From assembly GCA_036501365.1 (NCBI GenBank), contig DASYAL010000017.1:21693-85692 (forward strand): 64,000 nt of DNA, given 5' to 3'. Of this stretch, positions 1-8,042 are shown piece after piece. A model generated the notes under the pieces. That model saw only the letters and a program-made list of their open reading frames with translations, was not told the DNA's origin and searched no databases. This DNA is from CAIKMD01 sp036501365. Lineage in GTDB: Bacteria; Pseudomonadota; Alphaproteobacteria; ATCC43930; CGMCC-115725. Made by a program: the position numbers and the translations under genes. Positions within the stretch are counted from its first letter, which is position 1. Each line of letters starts with the position of its first letter.

Positions 1-1985
1 TTGCCGCCCCCCTTGCCGATGACGGTGGTAAGGCTGCCGAGGCTGCCGGGCTCGTTGCCGAGCGTGACATTGACGCGGCCGACATGGGCGCCGGCCGACG
101 CGTCGTCGTCCCAGGCGACGTCGAGCCAGCGCTCGGGCGTCTCGGCGAAGGTCGCGAGCGTCTCACAGTCGATGGTGTGGATCGTCACGCCCTTGCCGGT
201 GGTGACGATGCCGACGATGCGGTCGCCCGGCAGCGGATGGCAGCAGCCGGCATAATGCAACGCCATGCCGGGAATGAGGCCGCGGATGGGCACGGCGTAG
301 TCGGCTTTCTTGCCGCGCGCCGTGGTCAGCGGCACGACCTTCGCCGCGCGCTGCTCGGGCTTGGGGGGATGGAGCGCATGCACGACCTCGCGGCCGGTAT
401 GCAGCCCCTCGCCCACCGCGACGTAGAGATCGTCGAGCGTGTCGGCGTTGAAGGTGCCGAGCACCTCGCCCATCGCCTTCTCGATCAGGTCGTGGCCTTC
501 CTGGCGGAAGGCCTTTTGCAGGATTGCCTTGCCGAGATCGAGATATTGCTGGCGCTGCTGCGTGCGCACGAAGCGCCGGATGCGCGCGCGCGCCTTGCCA
601 CTGACGACGAAGCGTTCCCAGGTCGGCGACGGCGTCTGCGCCTTCGAGGTGACGATCTCGACCTGATCGCCGTTGACCAGCACGGTGCGTAACGGCACCA
701 GCTTGCCGTTGACCTTGGCGCCGACGCAGGTGTCGCCGATCTCGGAGTGGACGGCGTAGGCGAAATCGACCGGCGTCGAGCCGCGCGGCAACTCGATGAG
801 ATCGCCCTTCGGCGTGAAGCAGAAGACCTGATCCTGGAACATTTCGAGCTTGGTATGCTCGAGGAATTCCTGCGGGTCGGAGGCGTGCTCGAGGATGTCG
901 AGCAATTCGCGCAGCCAGCGATATTGCCGGCCTTCGGTTCCGGGCTGGACGGATTGCTTGTAGACCCAATGCGCGGCGACGCCGAGCTCCGCGACCTCGT
1001 GCATCTCGCGGGTGCGGATCTGCAGCTCGACACGCTGGCGCTCGGGGCCGATCACGCCGGTGTGGAGCGAGCGGTAGTTGTTCGCCTTGGGCGTCGAGAT
1101 GTAGTCCTTGAAGCGGCCGGGAACGACCGGGTAATGGCTGTGCACCACGCCGAGCGCGTGATAGCAAGCGCCGATATCCTCGACGCCGATGCGAAACGCC
1201 ATGATGTCGGAAAGCTGCTCGAAGCCGACATTCTTGCGCTGCATCTTGCGCCAGATCGAATAGGGCGATTTCTCGCGGCCCAAGATCTCGGCGTTGACGC
1301 CGCCGTCGCTGAGCGTCTGCTTCAATTCGCGGAGCACGCGCGCGACGATGTCGCCGCCTTTATCCTTGAGGAAGGCGAGCCGCGTCTTGATACCTTCGCG
1401 CGCCTCGGGATAGAGCTCGCCGAAAGCGAGATCTTCGAGCTCGTCCTTCATCTCGTGCATGCCGATGCGCTCCGCGAGCGGCGCGTAGATCTCCATCGTC
1501 TCGCGGGCGATGCGGCGGCGCTTGTCGGCATCCTTGATGAAGCGCAAGGTGCGCATGTTGTGCAGCCGGTCCGCGAGCTTCACCAGCAGCACGCGGATGT
1601 CCTCCGACATCGCTAGCACCAGCTTGCGGAAGTTCTCGGCCTGGCGGTTCTGGTCGGATTGCAGCTCGAGCCGCGACAGCTTGGTCACGCCGTCGACGAG
1701 GCGCGCAATGTCGGGACCGAACAGCTTCTCGATATCCTCGAGGGTCGCGAGCGTGTCCTCGACCGTGTCGTGCAGGAGCCCGGTGATGATCGAGGCGCTG
1801 TCGAGCTTCATCCCGGAGAGGATGCCGGCGACTTCGACGGGATGGGAGAAATAGGGATCGCCCGAGGCGCGCAACTGCGAGCCGTGGGCTTTCATTGAGA
1901 ACACGTAGGCGCGGTTGAGCGCGTCCTCGTCGGCATGCGGATCGTAGGATTTGACGCGCTCGACCAACTCGAACTGGCGCATCAT
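1..1985 (-). CDS. rsh: Bifunctional (p)ppGpp synthetase/hydrolase (Rsh), C-terminus cut by window edge
   Basis: This enzyme makes and degrades the stringent-response alarmone (p)ppGpp in the cytoplasm. The hydrolase half carries an intact HDTVED metal motif near residues 72-77. The synthetase half has GRFKDYI, the RxKD signature of bifunctional enzymes, and a VELQIRT strand. A TGS domain (ELPRGSTPVDFAYAVHS) follows, then the start of an ACT region (VNVTLGNEPGSLG) where the window ends. About 661 residues are present; the family usually has about 720 or more. I chose the start at the conserved MMRQFELVERV. An in-frame ATG 24 codons upstream, at 2057, lies 4 bp after the rpoZ stop and is the alternative. 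It is co-directional with rpoZ, as is common in alphaproteobacteria. Confidence 0.95.
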   Translation of the reverse strand, partial: MMRQFELVERVKSYDPHADEDALNRAYVFSMKAHGSQLRASGDPYFSHPVEVAGILSGMKLDSASIITGLLHDTVEDTLATLEDIEKLFGPDIARLVDGVTKLSRLELQSDQNRQAENFRKLVLAMSEDIRVLLVKLADRLHNMRTLRFIKDADKRRRIARETMEIYAPLAERIGMHEMKDELEDLAFGELYPEAREGIKTRLAFLKDKGGDIVARVLRELKQTLSDGGVNAEILGREKSPYSIWRKMQRKNVGFEQLSDIMAFRIGVEDIGACYHALGVVHSHYPVVPGRFKDYISTPKANNYRSLHTGVIGPERQRVELQIRTREMHEVAELGVAAHWVYKQSVQPGTEGRQYRWLRELLDILEHASDPQEFLEHTKLEMFQDQVFCFTPKGDLIELPRGSTPVDFAYAVHSEIGDTCVGAKVNGKLVPLRTVLVNGDQVEIVTSKAQTPSPTWERFVVSGKARARIRRFVRTQQRQQYLDLGKAILQKAFRQEGHDLIEKAMGEVLGTFNADTLDDLYVAVGEGLHTGREVVHALHPPKPEQRAAKVVPLTTARGKKADYAVPIRGLIPGMALHYAGCCHPLPGDRIVGIVTTGKGVTIHTIDCETLATFAETPERWLDVAWDDDASAGAHVGRVNVTLGNEPGSLGSLTTVIGKGGG

Positions 1986-2061
1986 GACGGCGCGCCCATC
2001 GGACGCGCCCGTAGGCGCTGCAGCGGCGACGCGAGTGAGCGTTTCGCCGCCTGCCATTCAG

Positions 2062-2523
2062 CTACTCGGTCTTGTCGTCGGACTCGGCCGCCGCCTCGCC
2101 TTCCGGCAGATCGGGCAGGACATCATCGCCCAGACCGGGCTCCTCCGAAGGTTCGAGCATGTCTTCCTGGAGCTCGGCGTCGACGGCCGCTTCCTCGACG
2201 TCGTCGCCGTCGTCCTCGCCGATCGGCGCAAGGTCGCCGGCCCAATTGGCGGGCGCGCCGATCTCGACGTCGTGATCTTCTTCCGGCTCGTCGATCTCGA
2301 CATGCTTCTGCATGCCCTTGATGACGTTGTTCTGGAGATTCTCGAGCGGGATGGTTGCATCGGCGATCTCGCGCAGCGCCACCACCGGCCCCTTGTCGTT
2401 GTCGCGATCGACCGTGAGCGGCGCGCCGGCGGCAATGTCGCGGGCGCGCTGGCCGGCAACCAGGACGAGCTCGAACCGATTCGGGACCTTGAGGACGCAA
2501 TCTTCAACAGTGACACGAGCCAT
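2062..2523 (-). CDS. rpoZ: RNA polymerase omega subunit
   Basis: Omega helps fold and stabilise the beta' subunit of RNA polymerase and, in other bacteria, forms part of a ppGpp binding site. The protein opens MARVTVEDC and keeps the family core NRFELVLVAGQRARDI and a PVVALREIA segment in its first 55 or so residues. The remaining residues are a strongly acidic tail, a usual alphaproteobacterial extension (153 aa against about 90 in E. coli). It lies directly upstream of rsh, so omega and the alarmone enzyme share a transcript. A candidate promoter sits in the gap after folK. Confidence 0.95.
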   Translation of the reverse strand: MARVTVEDCVLKVPNRFELVLVAGQRARDIAAGAPLTVDRDNDKGPVVALREIADATIPLENLQNNVIKGMQKHVEIDEPEEDHDVEIGAPANWAGDLAPIGEDDGDDVEEAAVDAELQEDMLEPSEEPGLGDDVLPDLPEGEAAAESDDKTE

Positions 2524-2560
2524 CTAGCGCAATCTCCGGCAAGAATATTTCAAGTTGCTA

Positions 2561-2589
2561 AATATATGGGCGTTTATACCGCGCCGCAA
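2561..2589 (-). promoter_or_regulatory. Candidate sigma-70 promoter for rpoZ-rsh
   Basis: Read on the minus strand, TTGCGG (2589-2584), a 17-bp spacer and TATATT (2566-2561) lie in the AT-richer gap between the folK stop and rpoZ. The -10 matches five of six consensus bases; the -35 matches only the TTG. This would let rpoZ-rsh be transcribed independently of the genes upstream. It is a pattern match only. Confidence 0.45.
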
Positions 2590-2603
2590 CAGGGTTTCCC
2601 ACC

Positions 2604-3131
2604 TCAGGGCTGGGTTTTCCCCGGAATTGCTTCCGAATCGGCTATTGGTGCGGCTTTTTGCTCGGCCGGCAGCGCGGAAATCAGGGTTTCGATCGCTTTC
2701 CCCAGAGTTGGATGCCGCCAAGCGGGGGCTATCTCGGCCAAAGGGAGCAGAACAAAGGCGCGATCCTGCATCCGCGGATGCGGCAGGGTGAGATCGGCCG
2801 TGTTTTCGACCCGTCCGTCGTAATCGATGATGTCGAGATCGAGGCTGCGGGCCGCGTTCCGGACCGTCCGCTGGCGGCCGAAATCCTGCTCGATGCGGCG
2901 CAGAAGCGCGAGCAGCGCAGCCGGATCGAGCGCGGTCTCGATCCGCGCGACACCGTTGACGAACCAGGGCTGATCCGACGCCGGGACCGGGGCGGTGCGA
3001 TACCAGCGCGAGCGCGCGGTCACCTGAACCCCCGCGGCGTCGAGCTTCGCGAGCGCCGCTTCGAGCGTCTCGCGCGGTCCGCCGACCGCGCTGGGCAGAT
3101 TGGCGCCGAGCGCGATGAGGATCACCGGCAT
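2604..3131 (-). CDS. folK: 2-amino-4-hydroxy-6-hydroxymethyldihydropteridine pyrophosphokinase (HPPK)
   Basis: HPPK transfers pyrophosphate from ATP to 6-hydroxymethyl-7,8-dihydropterin, giving the substrate of dihydropteroate synthase in folate synthesis. The 175-residue protein has the N-terminal GANLPS turn (9-14), the pterin-contacting WFVNGV segment (56-61), the metal-binding LDLDIIDYD strand (97-105) and the family signature LPHPRMQDRAFVLLPL (116-131). Length is normal. folP and folB lie about 12 kb away on a separate unit. Only 9 bp separate it from the decarboxylase-like gene upstream, so it is probably cotranscribed with those catabolic genes. Confidence 0.95.
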   Translation of the reverse strand: MPVILIALGANLPSAVGGPRETLEAALAKLDAAGVQVTARSRWYRTAPVPASDQPWFVNGVARIETALDPAALLALLRRIEQDFGRQRTVRNAARSLDLDIIDYDGRVENTADLTLPHPRMQDRAFVLLPLAEIAPAWRHPTLGKAIETLISALPAEQKAAPIADSEAIPGKTQP

Positions 3132-3140
3132 TCGCCTGTT

Positions 3141-4133
3141 TCAGACGCCCTCGGTCCCCGTCCAGGCCCAATCGTCGATCGCATGGAACATCTCGTCGAC
3201 GGAATGCGGCTTGGCCATCAGCCCTTGCTCGTGGGTATAGCGCAGCGCCGTCGCGACATTGTTGCGGTTGATGTCGTTGAGTCCGTATTGCCACGGGTCG
3301 CGGCCCAAAAGCCGGTTCTGCTCTTCCATGGTGTTCATGTAGAAGGCGAGCGGCAGGATGCGCGGATTGCGCAGATGCTGCAGCGCGATCTTCTTCGACT
3401 CATTGAACGCGTAAGCGAGATTCGCCGGGACCCACGGATTCTTCTCGACGATATCCTCTTTGATGATCAGCGTGTGCATGATCGGGAAGATCTGAGTCTT
3501 CTGGTAATAGTCGATCTCGGTCTGCTTGTAGTCGGGGAACAGCCGCGCGATCCGCTTGTCGCCGCGCAGCAGCGGCTCGGGAATGCCAGCCGACATCATC
3601 GCGTCGATCTCGCCCGAGAGCAGCCGCTCCTCGACGCTCGGCCCGTCCTTGATGATTTCGATGTCGAAGCCTTCCTGATGCGCGAAGGCAATGTCGTGCG
3701 GCCGGTCGGTGAACCATTTCACGTCCTTATGCGAAAGGCCGTAATGCTCGCCGAGCGTGCCACGCAGCCAGGTGCAGGCGGCGGCGAGCATGCCGCCGGA
3801 GCAGCCGAATTTTCCGCCTTTGAGATCGGAGGCCTTCTTGATGCCCTTCGCTGTATTGACGAAGACGAAGCCGTGGCGGAAGCGACGATGCAGGAAGATC
3901 GGCAGACCGATATAGGGGTGGCCGCGGTCGCGCGCCATGTAATAGCCGCAGAGATTGAACTCGCCGGCATCGCATTCGGCGTTGCGGTCGAGCCGCCAAT
4001 GGCGGTCGCGCGACGAGGTCGCGCAGAGCATCGTCAAATCGATGCCATCGGCTTCGACGCGGCCTTCCTTCAACGGCCGAATGATCTCGTAGTCGCCGCA
4101 AGTCAGGGTGATCTTCAGTTTCGACGGCATCAC
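3141..4133 (-). CDS. 4,5-dihydroxyphthalate decarboxylase-like protein
   Basis: The 330-residue protein resembles the Pht5/4,5-dihydroxyphthalate decarboxylase family, a cytoplasmic offshoot of the periplasmic-binding-protein fold. The opening KITLTCGDYEIIRPLKEG, the YIGLPIFLHRRFRH segment, the DLKGGKFG loop and the conserved C-terminal YTHEQGLMAKPHSVDEMFH are typical. There is no signal peptide, so it is an enzyme or cytosolic binder rather than an exported receptor. Many family members have no proven decarboxylase activity, so the substrate is open. It follows the exported binding protein at 4144-5133 by 10 bp and precedes folK by 9 bp, implying one transcript. Confidence 0.8.
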   Translation of the reverse strand: MMPSKLKITLTCGDYEIIRPLKEGRVEADGIDLTMLCATSSRDRHWRLDRNAECDAGEFNLCGYYMARDRGHPYIGLPIFLHRRFRHGFVFVNTAKGIKKASDLKGGKFGCSGGMLAAACTWLRGTLGEHYGLSHKDVKWFTDRPHDIAFAHQEGFDIEIIKDGPSVEERLLSGEIDAMMSAGIPEPLLRGDKRIARLFPDYKQTEIDYYQKTQIFPIMHTLIIKEDIVEKNPWVPANLAYAFNESKKIALQHLRNPRILPLAFYMNTMEEQNRLLGRDPWQYGLNDINRNNVATALRYTHEQGLMAKPHSVDEMFHAIDDWAWTGTEGV

Positions 4134-4143
4134 GGCTTCCTCG

Positions 4144-5133
4144 TCATTTCGGCAGATAGGCTTCGGTGTAATATTTCGTCAAATCGGGCTCGCTGTCGAG
4201 TTGGCCGAGCTCGACGAAAGAGCGCGCCAGGACCTTGAGGCCGCTCGCCTGGAACTTACCGTCGGCCGAGAACATCGGCATCACCAGATCGTATTCCTTC
4301 GTCTCGATGGCGCGCGAGCGCCGCATCGCGGTGACCGCATAGGCGATCGTCTCATCGCGATACGCGCGCTCGTAGGCGATGGTTTCGAACCAGCCCTTGA
4401 GGAAGCCGCGCACGGCTTCGGGATCGTTCTTCATGATGGTGTCGGTCGCGAAGATCGCGTGATCGACGAAATCGCCGACAATCTCCGACGCCGGAAAGAG
4501 CAGGCGGCCGCGCTTCGTTTCCTCGAGCTGCAGGCCGGAGGACGCGCCCGTAATCATCGCGTCGATCTGATGCGTGATGATGTAGGAGGCCTCGGCCGCC
4601 TTGTCGGAGCCGACGGTCACCTCGACAAGGTCCTTCGGGTTCCAACCTTTCACTTGGGTCAGGCGATGCGCGAGCCAATCGGTCAGCGCGCCCATGGTCG
4701 AGATGCCTAGCTTCTTGCCTTCGAGATCGTTCGAGCTTTTGGCCGGTGAGTCGTAGGGCACGACGAAGCCCATATCGAGCGGCGGCCCCGCGCTCTGGGC
4801 AACCGCGAGCTCGGGCGCGCCTTTCACCAGGAAAGCGAAATCGGTGCCCGCGCCGGCGGCAATGTCGATTGCGCCGGCGGTCATCGCCTGATGCAGCTTT
4901 GCGCTGCCGAGCAGGATCACGCGCTCCACCTCGACGCCATTCTTGGCGTAGATGCCGAGATGATCGCCGAAATCGGCGGCCATGAACGAGAAGGCTTCGG
5001 TCGCCGGAATCCCGACCTTCACCTTATCGAGCGCCGCAGCCGGCAACGGCGCCAGCGCGAGCATGGCCGCGAACAAGCCGATGCCGCCGGCGGCTTGTTG
5101 CCGAGGACCTCGCATCCGATCGCAGAACCGCAT
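4144..5133 (-). CDS. NMT1/THI5-like ABC transporter substrate-binding protein
   Basis: This is a predicted periplasmic receptor of the nitrate/sulfonate/taurine (SsuA/NMT1) type. A signal peptide with hydrophobic core GIGLFAAMLALAPLP ends near PAAALDK, followed by the mature start VKVGIPATEAFSF. Further family marks are the GIYAKNGVEVE strand, GAIDIAAG and the DLEGKKLGISTMG hinge. Length (329 aa) is normal. No permease or ATPase gene is next to it, so it is an orphan receptor that must use a transporter elsewhere. It is the first gene of the unit running through the decarboxylase-like gene into folK. The ligand cannot be predicted; an aromatic carboxylate would suit the neighbour. Confidence 0.8.
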   Translation of the reverse strand: MRFCDRMRGPRQQAAGGIGLFAAMLALAPLPAAALDKVKVGIPATEAFSFMAADFGDHLGIYAKNGVEVERVILLGSAKLHQAMTAGAIDIAAGAGTDFAFLVKGAPELAVAQSAGPPLDMGFVVPYDSPAKSSNDLEGKKLGISTMGALTDWLAHRLTQVKGWNPKDLVEVTVGSDKAAEASYIITHQIDAMITGASSGLQLEETKRGRLLFPASEIVGDFVDHAIFATDTIMKNDPEAVRGFLKGWFETIAYERAYRDETIAYAVTAMRRSRAIETKEYDLVMPMFSADGKFQASGLKVLARSFVELGQLDSEPDLTKYYTEAYLPK

Positions 5134-5302
5134 CGCCGCGTCTCCCCTTTTGCCTTTGCATCCACTCGCCTCTTACGGGCAAGCGCTTGCGGGTCATCGA
5201 TAACGACAAGCCGCGGTTCTATGTTGCACGTCCCGGCGCTTGACGCAACGCGATCGATCCACGCAAATGACCATTGTTGTTGTTTCGTATATGGAGCGGT
5301 GA

Positions 5303-5872
5303 ATGTTGTTTTATCCCGAAGAGCGCATCGCGCTCTTCATCGACGGCGCCAATCTCTATGCTGCCGCGCGCGCGCTCGGTTTCGACATCGATTATAAAAG
5401 ACTGCTGCAGCTGTTCGGCGCCAAGGGCCGCCTGATCCGCGCCTTCTATTACACAGCGCTCATCGAGGATCAGGAATATTCGCCGCTGCGTCCTCTGGTC
5501 GATTGGCTCGATTACAACGGCTACACGATGGTGACAAAGCCGACCAAGGAATTCACCGACGCCACCGGCCGGCGCAAGCTGAAAGGCAATATGGATATCG
5601 AGCTCGCCATCGACGTGATGGAGATGGCCACCTCACTTGATCATATCGTCCTGTTCTCGGGCGACGGCGATTTCCGCCGCCTGGTCGAGGCGGTGCAACG
5701 CAAGGGTGTCCGCGTATCGGTGGTGTCGACCATCCGCTCGACGCCGCCGATGGTCGCCGACGAGCTACGCCGCCAGGCAGATGTGTTCGTCGAGCTGCAA
5801 GATCTGGCGCCGCAGATCATGCGCGCGCACAATCATCACCGCGACCAGCAATACTCCGACACCGACGCGTGA
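5303..5872 (+). CDS. NYN domain protein (LabA/DUF88 family), predicted RNase
   Basis: The 189-residue protein is a NYN (PIN-like) nuclease-fold domain. The expected acidic residues are present: D14 in ALFIDGANLY, D108 and D114 in GNMDIELAIDVM, and D131/D133 in FSGDGDF. These would bind a metal for RNA cleavage. A GGAG motif 7 bases before the ATG supports the start. The uracil-DNA glycosylase gene begins 25 bp downstream on the same strand, suggesting cotranscription. The target is not known for this family in alphaproteobacteria. Confidence 0.85.
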   Translation: MLFYPEERIALFIDGANLYAAARALGFDIDYKRLLQLFGAKGRLIRAFYYTALIEDQEYSPLRPLVDWLDYNGYTMVTKPTKEFTDATGRRKLKGNMDIELAIDVMEMATSLDHIVLFSGDGDFRRLVEAVQRKGVRVSVVSTIRSTPPMVADELRRQADVFVELQDLAPQIMRAHNHHRDQQYSDTDA

Positions 5873-5897
5873 CGGCGTCGCGACCAGCGAGCGAGCG

Positions 5898-6530
5898 ATG
5901 GACGAGCCGGGACATGATTGCGCACTGTGTCCGCGGCTGGTCGATTTCCGGATGGCGCAGCGCGCCGCGCATCCGGACTGGCATAATGCGCCGGTCCCGT
6001 CTTTCGGCGAGACCTCGGCGCGGCTGCTGATCGTCGGCCTGGCACCCGGGCTCAAAGGCGCCAACCGCACCGGCCGGCCTTTCACCGGCGATTACGCCGG
6101 CGATCTGCTCTATGCGACGCTGAAGGATTTCGGCTTCGCGCGCGGCGATTACGCGCAGCATCGCGACGACGGGCTGACGCTAGTCGATTGCCGCATCAGC
6201 AACGCTGCGCGCTGCGTGCCGCCCGAGAACAAGCCGCTGCCCGAGGAGGTCGCGACCTGCCGCCGGTTCCTCGCCGGCGAGATCGTGGCGATGCCGAACC
6301 TTCGCGCCATCCTTGCCTTGGGCCAGGTCGCGCATGGCGCGACGCTGGCGGCGCTCGGCCAGCGTAAATCCGCCTTCGCTTTCGGTCATGGCGCGCTGCA
6401 TTCCCTGGCCGACGGTAGGCTGCTCGCCGACAGCTATCACTGCTCGCGCTACAACACCAACACCGGCAAGCTGACGACCGCAATGTTCGAGGCGGTGTTC
6501 AAGGAACTGAAGCGGCGTCTCGCCGCCTAG
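5898..6530 (+). CDS. Family 5 uracil-DNA glycosylase (UdgB type)
   Basis: It removes uracil, and in characterised relatives also other deaminated bases, from DNA as the first step of base excision repair. Motif A is present as GLAPGLKGANRTGRPFTGD (47-65), the family 5 form. The C-terminal motif is SYHCSRYNTNTGKLT; relatives usually read HPS, so Cys replaces Pro here. Cysteines in CALCPRL near the N-terminus and at AARC and ATC fit the iron-sulfur cluster of this family. The ATG at 5898 gives 210 residues, the usual size; the reading frame is open further upstream but overlaps the NYN gene. Confidence 0.88.
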   Translation: MDEPGHDCALCPRLVDFRMAQRAAHPDWHNAPVPSFGETSARLLIVGLAPGLKGANRTGRPFTGDYAGDLLYATLKDFGFARGDYAQHRDDGLTLVDCRISNAARCVPPENKPLPEEVATCRRFLAGEIVAMPNLRAILALGQVAHGATLAALGQRKSAFAFGHGALHSLADGRLLADSYHCSRYNTNTGKLTTAMFEAVFKELKRRLAA

Positions 6531-7000
6531 CTCTCAGCGTTGTGCGCGCGCAGGATGCGCGCTCGGCTCCGCTGCCAGTCGCGCTGCTTCTCGGCCTCGC
6601 GCTTATCGGATTTGCGCTTGCCCTTGGCGAGGCCGAGCTCGACCTTGGCGCGGCCGCGATCGTTGAAATAGATGGCGAGCGGCACCACGGTCATGCCGTC
6701 GCGCCTGATCGCGCCCAAAAGCTTGTTGATCTCGCGGCGATGCAGCAGCAGCCGGCGCTTGCGCCGCGGCTCGTGATTGAAGCGCGCCGCGGGATATTCG
6801 GGGAAATTGGCGTTGACGAGGAAGATCTCGCCGCCTTCGTCGCTGGCATAGGCTTCGGCGATGCTGGCGAGGCCCTGGCGCAGGACCTTGACCTCGGTGC
6901 CGGTCAATTGCATGCCGGCCTCGAGCGTATCATCGATCAGGTAGTCGTGCCGCGCGCGGCGATTGAGCGCGACATACTTCTCGTCCCCGCGCAGCGCCAT
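6527..7000 (-). CDS. smpB: SsrA-binding protein
   Basis: SmpB binds tmRNA and brings it to stalled ribosomes for trans-translation. The 157-residue protein has the expected opening (ALNRRARHDYLIDDTLEAG), the GTEVKVLRQG strand, and the NHEPRRKRRLLLHRREI RNA-binding patch. The tail, KGKRKSDKREAEKQRDWQRS, is the basic helix that reaches into the ribosome. The start at 7000 matches family length. It ends 4 bp inside the convergent UDG gene and lies 14 bp downstream of dapA on the same strand. Confidence 0.95.
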   Translation of the reverse strand: MALRGDEKYVALNRRARHDYLIDDTLEAGMQLTGTEVKVLRQGLASIAEAYASDEGGEIFLVNANFPEYPAARFNHEPRRKRRLLLHRREINKLLGAIRRDGMTVVPLAIYFNDRGRAKVELGLAKGKRKSDKREAEKQRDWQRSRARILRAHNAES

Positions 7001-7014
7001 GCGGCGCAGTCGAA

Positions 7015-7890
7015 TTAGTTGAGCACGCCCGCCGAGCGCATGGCGGCACGCACCGTCTCCTGCGCCTGCGGGCTCGCCGCCACCAGCGGCAGGCGCACCT
7101 CCGCGGTCGATTTGCCGAGCAGCGAGCAGGCGAACTTCACCGGCGCCGGGCTGGTCTCGCAAAAGAGCGCGTCATGCAGCGGCAGCAGCCGCTCGTTGAT
7201 CTTCATCGTCGCCGCGGCGTCGCCCCGCCGCCAGGCGGCATGCATGTCGGCGCAGGCGCGCGGCGCCACATTCGCCGTGACCGAGATGCAGCCGTCGCCG
7301 CCCTGCCCCAGGAACGCGACTGCGGTCGCATCCTCGCCCGAGAGCATCGCGAAATCGGCACCGATCGCCGCGCGCGTCCGCAGCGGCCGCGCGAGGTCGT
7401 TGGTCGCGTCCTTGACGGCGACGATATTCGGCAACTTCGCGAGCCGCGCCATGGTCGCGACGCTCATATCGATCACGCAGCGGGCGGGGATGTTGTAGAT
7501 CACGACCGGCAGGTCGACCGCGTCGTTGATCGCCTTGTAATGCTGATAGAGCCCTTCCTGGGTCGGCTTGTTGTAATAGGGCGTGACCACCAGCGCTGCG
7601 TCGGCGCCCGCCTTCTTCGCGTGCCGCGTGAAGTCGATCGCCTCCTCGGTCGAGTTCGAGCCGGCGCCCGCGACCACCGGCACGCGCCCCTTCGCCACCT
7701 CGACGCAGAGCTCGACCACGCGCTTGTGCTCGTCATGGCTGAGTGTCGGCGACTCGCCGGTGGTGCCACAGGGCACGACCCCTTCGGTCCCCTGCTCGAT
7801 CTGCCACTCGACGAAGCTTTGGAACGCCTTCTCATCGAGCTTCCCGTCACGGAACGGGGTGATGAGCGCGACGAGCGATCCTTTCAGCAT
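7015..7890 (-). CDS. dapA: 4-hydroxy-tetrahydrodipicolinate synthase
   Basis: DapA condenses aspartate semialdehyde with pyruvate, the first committed step to diaminopimelate and lysine. The 291-residue protein has the GTTGE loop (42-46), the catalytic tyrosine Y132 in IYNIPAR, and the Schiff-base lysine K160 in IVAVKDATND. YYNKPTQEGLYQH is also diagnostic. I placed the start at MLKGSLVALITPF; the open frame extends 28 codons further but that part does not look like a DapA N-terminus. It is divergent from the transglycosylase gene and followed by smpB. Confidence 0.96.
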   Translation of the reverse strand: MLKGSLVALITPFRDGKLDEKAFQSFVEWQIEQGTEGVVPCGTTGESPTLSHDEHKRVVELCVEVAKGRVPVVAGAGSNSTEEAIDFTRHAKKAGADAALVVTPYYNKPTQEGLYQHYKAINDAVDLPVVIYNIPARCVIDMSVATMARLAKLPNIVAVKDATNDLARPLRTRAAIGADFAMLSGEDATAVAFLGQGGDGCISVTANVAPRACADMHAAWRRGDAAATMKINERLLPLHDALFCETSPAPVKFACSLLGKSTAEVRLPLVAASPQAQETVRAAMRSAGVLN

Positions 7891-7963
7891 GTCTATCTCC
7901 CGCGGCGCATTTTGGCTCAGCCACGACGATACGCCATCGCCCCGAGACCGGCAACCGGCGCCA

Positions 7964-7988
7964 AATTTCGACAAATACTGTCGAAATT
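7964..7988. promoter_or_regulatory. 25-bp perfect palindrome between dapA and slt (candidate operator)
   Basis: AATTTCGACA and TGTCGAAATT form a perfect 10-bp inverted repeat around a 5-bp AT-rich centre (AATAC). It lies in the only intergenic gap between the divergent dapA and transglycosylase genes, just upstream of a candidate -35 for the latter. The symmetry and half-site spacing suit a dimeric repressor or activator. It does not match the alphaproteobacterial LexA direct-repeat box. No regulator is identified. Confidence 0.5.
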
Positions 7989-7990
7989 CA

Positions 7991-8018
7991 TTGTTCCGAA
8001 AGAACGTACCGTTAAAAT
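7991..8018 (+). promoter_or_regulatory. Candidate promoter of the lytic transglycosylase gene
   Basis: TTGTTC (7991-7996), a 16-bp spacer and TAAAAT (8013-8018) precede the ATG at 8043, which also has an AGGGAAAG ribosome-binding site. The palindrome at 7964-7988 abuts the -35. Pattern match only. Confidence 0.4.
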
Positions 8019-8042
8019 GGGAAAGCGGCGGATCAGGGAAAG

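Noticed and set aside
2524..3294. Minus-strand ORF of 256 codons covering folK
   Set aside because: It is a shifted frame of folK with no family features; the in-frame HPPK has all the signatures.
7992..8005. GTTC...GAAC in the slt promoter as a LexA box
   Set aside because: Alphaproteobacterial LexA sites are direct GTTC-N7-GTTC repeats; this one is inverted with 5-bp spacing.
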